64,000 bases of DNA from Mesorhizobium sp. GTDB lineage: Bacteria > Pseudomonadota > Alphaproteobacteria > Rhizobiales > Rhizobiaceae. The stretch is from NCBI GenBank assembly GCA_004020875.1, contig SAPZ01000001.1, positions 62,001 through 126,000 on the forward strand. Direction: 5' to 3'. Below are positions 25,208-32,628 of this stretch, piece after piece. The translations under genes and the position numbers were made by a program. The notes under the pieces are model-generated. The model worked only from the letters and a program-made list of their open reading frames with translations. It had not been told where the DNA came from and ran no database searches. Position 1 is the first letter of the stretch. Each line of letters begins with the position of its first letter.

Positions 25208-27694
25208 TCAGCCGGCTTTGCGGCGCAGCGTCCGCGCCAAAGTCTCCCAGCTATCCACCGTTGCATCGCGCTCGCTGCGACTGCCGCGCAGCACCGCGGT
25301 TGCATCGAATGGCTGGGGCCGCGCGATCGCATAGCCCTGCGCATAGTCGACGCCGATCGCTTTCAAGGCGTCGAGGATGCCGTCGCTTTCGACGAATTCC
25401 GCAATGGTGCGTTTTCCCGTCACCTTGCCGATGTGATGGATCATCTCGACCATGGCGCGGTCGATGCGGTCGTCGAGCATGTCCTTGACGAAGCTGCCGT
25501 CGATCTTGAGGTAGTCTACCGGCAGATGCTTCAGATAGGCGAAGGACGACATGCCGGAGCCGAAGTCGTCGAGCGCGAAGCGGCAGCCCAGCCCACGCAG
25601 ATCGGCGATGAAGCGCATCGCCTCAGTCAGATTGGCGATGGCGCTGGTCTCGGTGATCTCCAGGCAGATCATCTCGGGCGCAATGGCGTGCGCGGCGAAT
25701 TGTTCGCGCATGAATCCGAGGAACGTCTCGTCGCCGAAGGTGGCGCCGGACAGATTGATCGCGCAGGTGGATATCGGCGTCGCATGCGGATCGGCGAGCC
25801 TCGCCGCCAGGGTGGCGAAGGTGTTGCGCACCACCCAGCGATCGATCGCCGGCATCAATCCGTAGCGCTCCGCCGCCGGAATGAAGCTCTGCGGGGTGAC
25901 TAAGCTGCCGTCCTCATCGGTCAACCTCAGCAAGATTTCGATATGCGCGCCATGATCCGGGATGTCGTCCCGCACCGGCGCGATCTCCTGCGCGTGCAGC
26001 CTGAAGCGATTCTCGTCCAGCGCGGCATGCAGGCGCTGCACCCAGGCCATCTCGCCGAAGCGCTCGCGAAGCGCGGTGTCGCCCTCGCTGTGGAACTGGA
26101 CGCGGTTGCGGCCCTTTTCCTTCGCCATGTAGCAGGCTACGTCGGCGGCGCGCAGCACCTCCTCCAGCGTCATCCCGGCATTGGCGACTTCGACCATGCC
26201 GATGCTGACGCTGACGTTGAAGGGGCGCTCGTCCCAGGAGAAATGCAGGTCCTGGACCGTGGCGCGCAGCCGTTCGGCCGTTGCGGCGGCACAGTCGGCA
26301 TCACAATCGAAGAGCAGCACGCCGAACTCGTCGCCGCCGAGCCTGGCCAGAATATCGCCGGGCGGCAACTCGTTGGCGAGCAGCACCGAGATCTGGCGCA
26401 GCAGCTGGTCGCCGGCGGCATGGCCGCATGTGTCGTTGACCAGCTTGAACTGGTCGAGGTCGAGATACATCAGCGCGTGCCTGCGCGACCTTTCCGGCGC
26501 TTCGGAGATCGCGCCCGCCAGCCGGTTCTCAAAGTCGCGGCGGTTGACGAGACCAGTCAGCGCATCATGCGATGCCTGCCAGGACAGGCGCTCGATATAA
26601 TCCTGCTCGCGCGTCATGTCATGCAGGGCCAGAACGCAACCGAGTATCTTGCCGGAAACGATCAAGGGAGCGCCATTCAGCGCCACCGGCACGACCGACC
26701 CGTCGGGACGCTCCAGGAGTTGCGGGCGCACGTTGGAGCGGCGTGCCTCGCCTGCCAGGAGGCGTGGGATCAGATCGGTCTCCTCGACACCGCTGTCCTT
26801 ATCGACCAGGCGGAACAAGGTGTTCATCGGCCTTCCCTTGGCGGCGGCAAGCGGGCGGGCAAGCAGCCTTTCTGCCCCGACATTCATATAGTCGAGCCGA
26901 CCCTTGGCATCGGTACTGATGACGGCTTGGCCGATCGAGGCCAGCGTGATCTGAGCACGCTCGCGCTCGGCGTTGAGGGCACTCTGAAACGCCTGGCGTT
27001 GCTTCATCAACTTGCGCGTTCGCCAGACAACGAGCAGGATCAGTAGGGCGGCGGTGGCGAGATTGGCCGCCGTCAGCGCCATCTTGATGAAGCGCGAACC
27101 CTTGCCGAGGCTGTCGGAAAAGGCCTCGGCAAGGGGTCCGATCTGTCGGTCGAGCTGGTGGATTTTCGCCTTCCAGAGGCCGATCTCAGCGGCCGATGCC
27201 GGTCCCTGCTCAAGCTTTCGATGCATGTCATCGCCAAGTCCTTTGATGGCGAGGATCATCTCGTCGGCGTTCGTCCAGTGGCGGATCGCGGTCTCAAGAT
27301 AGCTGACGCTGCGGAAATTCCGGAACAGCCAGATCATGCCGTCAACATCGTCGGGGTGGTTGTTGCCGCCGAGAAAGCCAAGCCGGGCCGCATTCGTGTC
27401 GGGCTCGGCCTGTTCGAGCGCCAGCCGCGCGGCGCGATCGGCGAGCGGCACGGCGATGGCTTGACGATATTCGTTGAAGTACCCTTGCTGGCCGTTATCG
27501 GCATAGAGGTTCAGGAAGTAAATGGCGTGCTTCTGGCCTTTCGACCATTGGCTTTCGCCGCCGACATAGGCGCGGACCGCCGATAATGTCTGGAGGCTCA
27601 GGGTTGCAACCAGCGCCTGGATCAGAACCACCGCGACGAAGGGCCAGACCAGCCCTATCAGACGCGGACCGGCATCGGTCAACGAGAGCTTCAT
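25208..27694 (-). CDS. Membrane-bound PAS-GGDEF-EAL cyclic-di-GMP enzyme
   Basis: An 828-aa protein: transmembrane helix (about 15-33), periplasmic sensor of about 170 residues, second helix (about 208-223), PAS (about 245-365), GGDEF (about 370-540) and EAL (about 560-810). The cyclase signature RLGGDEFGVLL is intact. The EAL domain has IEILLRL in place of canonical EALLR and keeps DDFGSGMSSFAYL and the lysine in YLKIDGSFV. PPGD replaces the RxxD inhibitory site. Both activities look possible. ATG 27694 is preferred (GGGGATGGG upstream); ATG 27748 is an alternative. Confidence 0.9.
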   Translation of the reverse strand: MKLSLTDAGPRLIGLVWPFVAVVLIQALVATLSLQTLSAVRAYVGGESQWSKGQKHAIYFLNLYADNGQQGYFNEYRQAIAVPLADRAARLALEQAEPDTNAARLGFLGGNNHPDDVDGMIWLFRNFRSVSYLETAIRHWTNADEMILAIKGLGDDMHRKLEQGPASAAEIGLWKAKIHQLDRQIGPLAEAFSDSLGKGSRFIKMALTAANLATAALLILLVVWRTRKLMKQRQAFQSALNAERERAQITLASIGQAVISTDAKGRLDYMNVGAERLLARPLAAAKGRPMNTLFRLVDKDSGVEETDLIPRLLAGEARRSNVRPQLLERPDGSVVPVALNGAPLIVSGKILGCVLALHDMTREQDYIERLSWQASHDALTGLVNRRDFENRLAGAISEAPERSRRHALMYLDLDQFKLVNDTCGHAAGDQLLRQISVLLANELPPGDILARLGGDEFGVLLFDCDADCAAATAERLRATVQDLHFSWDERPFNVSVSIGMVEVANAGMTLEEVLRAADVACYMAKEKGRNRVQFHSEGDTALRERFGEMAWVQRLHAALDENRFRLHAQEIAPVRDDIPDHGAHIEILLRLTDEDGSLVTPQSFIPAAERYGLMPAIDRWVVRNTFATLAARLADPHATPISTCAINLSGATFGDETFLGFMREQFAAHAIAPEMICLEITETSAIANLTEAMRFIADLRGLGCRFALDDFGSGMSSFAYLKHLPVDYLKIDGSFVKDMLDDRIDRAMVEMIHHIGKVTGKRTIAEFVESDGILDALKAIGVDYAQGYAIARPQPFDATAVLRGSRSERDATVDSWETLARTLRRKAG

Positions 27695-27995
27695 CCCATC
27701 CCCATGGAGCTCGTTCTGGCCCCCTCGGTGTCTGTCCGACTGGCTCATCCGTCGGTTGAGACGATATTCTTCCCCGCATGTCGCCCGGTTGCTGGCGACA
27801 TCGATGCAGATAGAGCGCCCGACTTAACGGCCGATAAATTTGTCTAGTATCAGTTTCATGAATTTGCTCAGCAACAGAAGGGACGCTTACGCTGCGTGAT
27901 GGTGATACTGGGTGCATAGTGTCGATCCGCATTCCCGGAGCGCGCAAGTAAAAGCCGGCAACTTCACCCGATGGGGTTATTGCCGCAGCCATCTC
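27695..27995. other. Intergenic region, no gene seen
   Basis: About 300 bases between the GGDEF-EAL start and the last gene of the ArsR operon. The half nearer the GGDEF-EAL gene is AT-richer (27820-27870) and probably holds its promoter; no clear -35/-10 pair, repeat or RNA gene was recognised. Confidence 0.4.
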
Positions 27996-28394
27996 TCAGC
28001 GCTTGGCCTTCGCTTTGTTGAGAGCCACGGCTTCTCGAACGAGCGCCTTCAGCGCAGCTTCGTCGATCGTGTCGCCTTGCCTGAAATCGATGGCGCGCCG
28101 GGTGTTGCCATCGAGGCTGGAGTTGAAGAGCTTCCTGGGATCGGGCAGTGCCGCGCCCTTGGCGAAGGTCAGCTTGACGACCGTCTTGTAGGTCTCGCCG
28201 GTGCAAATGATGCCGGCATCCTCCCAGACCGGCACGCCGCGCCATTTCCATGTCTCGACGGCTTCCGGCGCGGCCTGCCGGATCAAGGCGCGGAGCCGGG
28301 CAAGCATCTCGCCACGCCAGTCACCCAGTTCCTCGATCCTTCCGTCGATCATCTCGGACGGAGACTTTTCGCCCTGCGCGCCGCGTTTTTGCAT
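27996..28394 (-). CDS. DUF1801 (YdhG-like) protein
   Basis: A 132-aa protein with the DUF1801 signature: ETWKWRGVPVWEDAGIIC, YKTVVKLTFAKGAALPDP and the C-terminal IDEAALKALVREAVALN. ATG 28394 follows AGGAGAACC. Function unknown. It is the last gene of a minus-strand run starting at the ArsR gene and is the second DUF1801 paralogue in it. Confidence 0.85.
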   Translation of the reverse strand: MQKRGAQGEKSPSEMIDGRIEELGDWRGEMLARLRALIRQAAPEAVETWKWRGVPVWEDAGIICTGETYKTVVKLTFAKGAALPDPRKLFNSSLDGNTRRAIDFRQGDTIDEAALKALVREAVALNKAKAKR

Positions 28395-28469
28395 GTTCGG
28401 TTCTCCTGACCTAAATGGAAATTGCAACCGTGTCTTTTCCAGCGGGACGGCGGTTGATCGTCCCTGCAC

Positions 28470-28913
28470 TTACATCCGTTCGCCGGGCAGCCGGCTTGCC
28501 TGCTTCACCCAGGAGACGATCTGCTCCTCGTCGAGCCGATCGCCCTCATGGATGTGGAAATAGCGCGTGTCTTTGCTCTTGGATTCGACTGGCGGCACGG
28601 GCTTCAGCGACAGGCCGCGGAAGAACGCCACCTTGATGTATCTGGCGAAGCAATGGATGCCGAGAAACCAGCCTTCGCCGTCCGTGCCGTAGAATGGAGA
28701 GTTCCATTTAACGGCCTTTTGCACGTTGGGAATGGCTTGCACGATGAGCTGGTCGAGCCGACGCCCGACCTCGCTCTTCCAGCCCGGCATCGCCGCGATA
28801 TAGGCCTGCACGGGAGCGTCGCCATGGCCCTTGGCGACCTGCGGATTGTCGCCCGAAAGCAGGACCGGCTTCTTGTCGGGAGATGCGTCGGCTTGCGATT
28901 CCGCCTTCGCCAT
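28470..28913 (-). CDS. DUF1801 (YdhG-like) protein
   Basis: A 147-aa DUF1801 protein: AVKWNSPFYGTDGEGWFLGI, FARYIKVAFFRGLSLKP and a C-terminal EEQIVSWVKQA. Its ATG overlaps the TGA of the preceding small membrane-protein gene (TGATG), so it is translationally coupled to it. Unknown function; paralogue of the next gene downstream. Confidence 0.87.
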   Translation of the reverse strand: MAKAESQADASPDKKPVLLSGDNPQVAKGHGDAPVQAYIAAMPGWKSEVGRRLDQLIVQAIPNVQKAVKWNSPFYGTDGEGWFLGIHCFARYIKVAFFRGLSLKPVPPVESKSKDTRYFHIHEGDRLDEEQIVSWVKQASRLPGERM

Positions 28914-29146
28914 CAGGCCGATCCTGTGCGCTCGCCCGCCGGCTCGCCGCGCGATCTGGCGGCATAGGACAGCACGAACATATAGAGCCCGCTGAACAAA
29001 AGCAGGAAAAGCGGGATCAACGGTGAATAGACGATCCAGGCGGGCGGCGGGCCCATGGCCATCGCGGCGAAATTGGCGATGACAGTGACGGTGAAGATGA
29101 TCGACAGCCAGCGGTGAAGCTGCCTGATACCGTTGCTCCAGTTCAA
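28913..29146 (-). CDS. Small two-helix membrane protein
   Basis: A 77-aa protein with two hydrophobic segments (about residues 15-33 and 38-60) and a polar Arg-rich tail. It begins MNWSNGIRQLHRWLSIIFTV, a layout seen in small alphaproteobacterial proteins placed between ArsR-operon genes. No known function. Its stop is coupled to the DUF1801 start. Confidence 0.75.
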   Translation of the reverse strand: MNWSNGIRQLHRWLSIIFTVTVIANFAAMAMGPPPAWIVYSPLIPLFLLLFSGLYMFVLSYAARSRGEPAGERTGSA

Positions 29147-29183
29147 TCTAACCTCCTTGCGAATGACGAGACGATCGAGCTCT

Positions 29184-29576
29184 CTACCAGCGCGCCAGCT
29201 GCGAAAGCTGAATGAGGTTGCCGCAGGTGTCGTTAAGCTGCGCGATGGTAGCGCCGGTCACCGCGGTCGGCGCCAGGGCGAAGGTGCCACCATTGGCCTT
29301 GACGCGCTCTTGGTCGGCGTTGATGTCGTCGGTGAACAGCATCAGCGCCGGCTGACCCTGCTTGAAGATGGCCTGCTGATAGGTTTTTGCGGCTGGATTG
29401 TCGTTCAGCGCCAGCTGCAGCTCGGTGCCGTCAGGGTCGTCCGGCGAGACGACAGTTAGCCAGCGAAACGGTCCGTTGGTGAAGTCGGCCTTCTTGGTGA
29501 AGCCCAGCACGTCGGTATAAAAGCCGAGCGCCTTCTCCTGGTCGTCGACATAGATACTGGTCAGCTTGATCTTCAT
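29184..29576 (-). CDS. VOC/glyoxalase-family protein
   Basis: A 130-aa VOC protein: MKIKLTSIYVDDQEKALGFY with TDVLGFTKKADF, then ELQLALNDNP and, at the end, LNDTCGNLIQLSQL. This subfamily is commonly co-encoded with ArsR and SRPBCC genes. Metal ligands are not certain. It lies in the middle of the run 30393-27996. Confidence 0.88.
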   Translation of the reverse strand: MKIKLTSIYVDDQEKALGFYTDVLGFTKKADFTNGPFRWLTVVSPDDPDGTELQLALNDNPAAKTYQQAIFKQGQPALMLFTDDINADQERVKANGGTFALAPTAVTGATIAQLNDTCGNLIQLSQLARW

Positions 29577-29662
29577 TTCGATATCTCCATGGCTTATGCC
29601 TGCGGTGTGCCGCCCCGCCCAACAGTGTGTGGTTCCAAGCAGTCCGGCTGTTGGCCGCGACC

Positions 29663-30073
29663 TCAGTCGAGCCGCGAAAGGACTTCCTCCAAAGTCGCCA
29701 GGTATCTCTTCCAGCCGACTGTGGCCCCTCGGTAGTATGGCTCCTGATCCGTGCGGAAGCCGACCTGCTCCATGCGCAGATGCGTGCCCGTGCCCGTCGG
29801 GGTGAGCGTCCAGGTGACCACGCTCTCGAGATCCTTGGTGTCCCAGCTGTAAGACAGCGTCCGATTCGGCTCGACCGTCTTCACCCGGCAGTCGACGCCT
29901 CCCCAGTCCGCGCTCAGTTTGAAGCGATGATTCACAACCGGCTCGAAGTCATTCTTCATCAGCCATGCCTCGATGAGATGCGGCTGGGTAAGCGCGCGCC
30001 AGATTTTTTCCGGCGCAAAGGGTATCTCGCGCTCGACGATGACGGAGCGCGTTGCTGCCGGCCCTTCGTTCAT
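29663..30073 (-). CDS. SRPBCC (AHSA1-like) protein
   Basis: A 136-aa START-like fold protein: IVEREIPFAPEKIWRALTQP, KLSADWGGVDCRVKTVEP and the C-terminal GWKRYLATLEEVLSRL helix. AHSA1-type SRPBCC proteins bind hydrophobic ligands; with an ArsR partner they form a widespread but poorly understood pair. ATG 30073 overlaps the ArsR stop (ATGA), so the two are coupled. Confidence 0.9.
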   Translation of the reverse strand: MNEGPAATRSVIVEREIPFAPEKIWRALTQPHLIEAWLMKNDFEPVVNHRFKLSADWGGVDCRVKTVEPNRTLSYSWDTKDLESVVTWTLTPTGTGTHLRMEQVGFRTDQEPYYRGATVGWKRYLATLEEVLSRLD

Positions 30074-30393
30074 TGGTCCATCCTTTTGAGCAGGTCTTCG
30101 AGATCGTCGAACCGGCTTCCCCAAAACCCCGCCATGTCGCGCGTCCAGTCCATCAATGGCGCAAGCGCCTTGAGCTGCGCGCTGTAATGCGTCTGACGCC
30201 CTTCATGACGGTCGCGGACCAGACCCGCTTCCTTGAGGACACCGAGATGCTTGGACACCGCCGGCTGCGACACACCTGCCTGTGCGGTGAGGGCTCCGAC
30301 TGTCTGCTCGCCCTGGCGGCACAGGCGCTCGAAGATGGCGCGCCGCGTCGGATCGGCAAGCGTCCTGAAAAGCATATCGTGCGCAGTCGTCAT
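30070..30393 (-). CDS. ArsR-family winged-helix repressor
   Basis: A 107-aa ArsR/SmtB-type regulator: LADPTRRAIFERLCRQGEQT and recognition region AGVSQPAVSKHLGVLKEAGL. It lacks the CxC arsenic or zinc motif, as in the SRPBCC-associated group. It heads the operon with SRPBCC, VOC, membrane protein and two DUF1801 genes, and probably represses it. A good promoter lies 34 bases upstream. Confidence 0.93.
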   Translation of the reverse strand: MTTAHDMLFRTLADPTRRAIFERLCRQGEQTVGALTAQAGVSQPAVSKHLGVLKEAGLVRDRHEGRQTHYSAQLKALAPLMDWTRDMAGFWGSRFDDLEDLLKRMDQ

Positions 30394-30426
30394 TTCTGAT
30401 CAATAACCCGGTGGCTATCGATTGAC

Positions 30427-30455
30427 GTATAACTGTCGGGATATGTATGAGTCAA
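30427..30455 (-). promoter_or_regulatory. Promoter of the ArsR-SRPBCC operon
   Basis: On the minus strand TTGACT (30455-30450) is separated by exactly 17 bases from TTATAC (30432-30427), a near-consensus housekeeping promoter. The ArsR start codon is 34 bases downstream, leaving room for an operator. Confidence 0.65.
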
Positions 30456-30535
30456 GCAGCGAATGGGAACAATCCCAGCGGTGGATTCACACCGGCATGC
30501 CGCTATGGGCCGAACGACACTGAACTGGTATCCGC

Positions 30536-31003
30536 TTAAGCCGGATCGGCCGCCGGAACGGTCAGATCCCGGAGCAGCGTCGAAAGCTCAGGTTCGTCGA
30601 TGAGGAGGGCAGCGTCTGCCGGCGGCAGCCATGCGCGTTGCCGGTTCGCGGCTTCCCGCCAATCGGCAAGTTCCTCCGTGACTTGGAGGAGATAGACCGA
30701 AACGTCCACCCGAATGAAGCCATCGGTCATGCGTTTCCAATAGGAATAGGTACCGGCAGGCTGCTTCAGGGCCTTACCGAGAACACCGGCCTCTTCCTGG
30801 GCTTCGATCATAGCCGCCTTGCGCCCGGATTTGCCCTTCATCGGCCAGCCCTTGGGCACGATGAAGCGCCGCGTGGTGCGTGAGGTGACGAGCAGCACTT
30901 CGAGGCCACCGTCTTCCCGCAACCGAAACGGAATGGCCGCTACCTGGCGGATCCGTTGCCCTTTCTTGGCTTTGCGAACTGCTTTCTTCTTGGTTGTTGC
31001 CAT
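30536..31003 (-). CDS. Nudix hydrolase, DIPP-like
   Basis: A 155-aa Nudix protein of the DIPP/NUDT3-like type: the box reads FIVPKGWPMKGKSGRKAAMI followed by EAQEEAGVLG, keeping the metal-binding glutamates while the family E and R are K and I. Relatives hydrolyse diadenosine or inositol pyrophosphates. The N-terminus is Lys-rich (MATTKKKAVRKAKKGQR). ATG 31003 is chosen; 31036 is possible. Neither has a strong ribosome site. Confidence 0.88.
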   Translation of the reverse strand: MATTKKKAVRKAKKGQRIRQVAAIPFRLREDGGLEVLLVTSRTTRRFIVPKGWPMKGKSGRKAAMIEAQEEAGVLGKALKQPAGTYSYWKRMTDGFIRVDVSVYLLQVTEELADWREAANRQRAWLPPADAALLIDEPELSTLLRDLTVPAADPA

Positions 31004-31078
31004 CCGAGATTCCGGTGAGAGCAGCATGCCTGCCATACGCTATCCGCGCGGGCAAAAACCTGTCCCCTGCAAACCTTT

Positions 31079-31123
31079 GCAATTCCTGAGCGAAAACCTT
31101 GCACACTTTTCCTGGAATTGCTC
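31079..31123. repeat. Dispersed palindrome, GCAATTCC type
   Basis: GCAATTCCTG...CCTGGAATTGC with core GCGAAAACCTTGCACACTTT, upstream of the Nudix gene. Confidence 0.75.
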
Positions 31124-31196
31124 TAAAACCACCGCCCATGCAATCCGGTATTTTGCCGGTAAGTAAGTCGGCTAATAAACAGAAAAAAACAAGATG

Positions 31197-31517
31197 TCAG
31201 CGGCAAACCCGCGAAATCGTGTTGCCGACCGCTTCCATTCGGCATGTCTTGTCATATACCGGCACGTCGGGCTGAGGCTGGCGTTGGGTCGGCCGGTCGA
31301 GCTCACGATAGATCTGTTGCTGCTGCTGGTATTGCTGCCGCTGCAATTGGTTCTGCAACTGCTGCAGCTGGTTCTGCTGCACCAATGCGTTGCGGTTCGT
31401 CGGGATGACGACCTGGGCCGATACGCCGGAAGGAATACCCACCAAGCCGGTGGCCGCCAGGGCAGCTGAAATCAGAAACGTCGGTAGGCGGTGGGACGAC
31501 ATCTTCCTTGTCCGCAT
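31197..31517 (-). CDS. Small secreted Gln-rich protein
   Basis: A 106-aa protein with a Sec signal peptide (MRTRKMSSHRLPTFLISAAL, cleavage near VSA-QVV), a Gln-rich coiled-coil region (residues about 45-70) and a C-terminal domain with two Cys (KTCRMEAVGNTISRVCR) that could form a disulphide. Unknown function; similar small periplasmic proteins occur in Rhizobiales. ATG 31517 is used; ATG 31502 is equally possible. Confidence 0.7.
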   Translation of the reverse strand: MRTRKMSSHRLPTFLISAALAATGLVGIPSGVSAQVVIPTNRNALVQQNQLQQLQNQLQRQQYQQQQQIYRELDRPTQRQPQPDVPVYDKTCRMEAVGNTISRVCR

Positions 31518-31626
31518 GACAAACAGAACCTCTACCCAATATAGGGTGTTCGAGCGGCGGCGCCATGGTCAGCTGATCGATTGTCGTTCCAAAGAAAATC
31601 CCGCCCGTGCCCAGCATTGCACTTGA

Positions 31627-31809
31627 CGGCGGCGGCGGCCGGCGGCTGTAACAGCGGCTTGGCCCGCCCACGCGACTGGCCTTCAGAACGGCACCACGCT
31701 GAAGATCGACGCCACGGCGGCGGATACCCTGCAGCCGATCTCCTTCACCATCTTGCTCAACGGTTTTGGAAACGCGCTCGCGCGGACGGCCGATCTCTCG
31801 GCGAACTGA
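31627..31809 (+). pseudogene. Possible C-terminal remnant of an IalB-like gene
   Basis: This stretch of the 409-base gap 31518-31926 reads LQNGTTLKIDATAADTLQPI then SFTILLNGFGNALARTADLS before a stop at 31807. The pattern (LxNGxTLKID...PxSFxxxLNGF) resembles the end of invasion-associated-locus-B proteins. There is no start or upstream domain; the frame is closed at 31624. It may be a gene relic. Nothing else is seen in this gap apart from a degenerate palindrome. Confidence 0.35.
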
Positions 31810-31863
31810 GTGAGGGGAGGGGCCACCCGGGGCGGTCGACGAAGGCCTGTCGGCTTTTCGCTC

Positions 31864-31926
31864 ACGTAATTCCGGACGGGAGTCTACGGCAGAGCCTCAC
31901 CGCTACACACTTTTCCCGCAGTTGCG
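31864..31926. repeat. Degenerate dispersed palindrome
   Basis: A diverged copy with ACGTAATTCCGGACGG on one side and CACACTTTTCCCGCAGTTGC on the other, interrupted by an extra segment. It abuts the kdpE stop. Confidence 0.5.
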
Positions 31927-32628
31927 TTATTCGTTTGTGTCGATCTCGCGCAGACGGTAGCCGACCCCGGTCTCGGTGATGATATAGCGCGGCTGGTCCG
32001 GCGTTTTCTCGATCTTCTGCCGCAGCTGGCGGACATAGACCCTCAGATATTGCACGTCGGTCGAGTCGTCCCAGATCTGCTTCATCAGGAACTGGTGGGT
32101 GAGCACCTTGCCTGCATGTTGCACGAGCATGCGGAGGATGTCGTATTCCTTGGGCGAGAGCTTCACTTCCTTGCCCTCGACCTTGACGATGCGCTTCACC
32201 AGGTCGACCGAGAGGTCGCCGGTGTGGAACACCGGCTTCTCGCCCTGCTGCTGGAATTTATGGCGCAGCGCCACGCGGATGCGCGCGACCAGCTCGTTCA
32301 TGCCGAAAGGCTTTGTCACATAGTCGTCGGCGCCGAGCTCGAGAGCTGCCACGATGCCGGACTCGTCGGTGCGGCTGGACAGGATCACGATCGGAATATC
32401 GAGACCCTCGCTGCGCCATTTGCCGAGCAGCTCCAGGCCGGTCATGCCGGGCAGGCCGAGATCGAGTAGGACAAGATCCGGGCGCTCGGTCTGCATGAGG
32501 TCGATCGCGGCCTTGGCGTTCGACGCCTCGGAGACTGCATAGCCTTGGCTGCCAAGGCCGACGCGCAGCAGTTTGCGGATTGGCGGCTCGTCGTCGACGA
32601 CCAATATGGACACGGTCTGATTTGTCAT
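31927..32628 (-). CDS. kdpE: KdpE response regulator
   Basis: OmpR-family regulator that activates kdpFABC when potassium is low. The 233-aa protein has a receiver domain (phospho-acceptor Asp in DLVLLDLGLPGMTG, Lys in YVTKPFGMNE) and a winged-helix C-terminal domain (KLSPKEYDILRMLVQHAGKV, YLRVYVRQLRQKIE). Its ATG overlaps the kdpD stop (ATGA). It is last in the minus-strand kdp operon. Confidence 0.96.
   Translation of the reverse strand: MTNQTVSILVVDDEPPIRKLLRVGLGSQGYAVSEASNAKAAIDLMQTERPDLVLLDLGLPGMTGLELLGKWRSEGLDIPIVILSSRTDESGIVAALELGADDYVTKPFGMNELVARIRVALRHKFQQQGEKPVFHTGDLSVDLVKRIVKVEGKEVKLSPKEYDILRMLVQHAGKVLTHQFLMKQIWDDSTDVQYLRVYVRQLRQKIEKTPDQPRYIITETGVGYRLREIDTNE

Noticed and set aside
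31683..31865. 60-aa minus-strand ORF in the kdpE 3' gap
   Set aside because: Basic low-complexity composition, no ribosome site, antisense to the possible IalB remnant; no support for translation.
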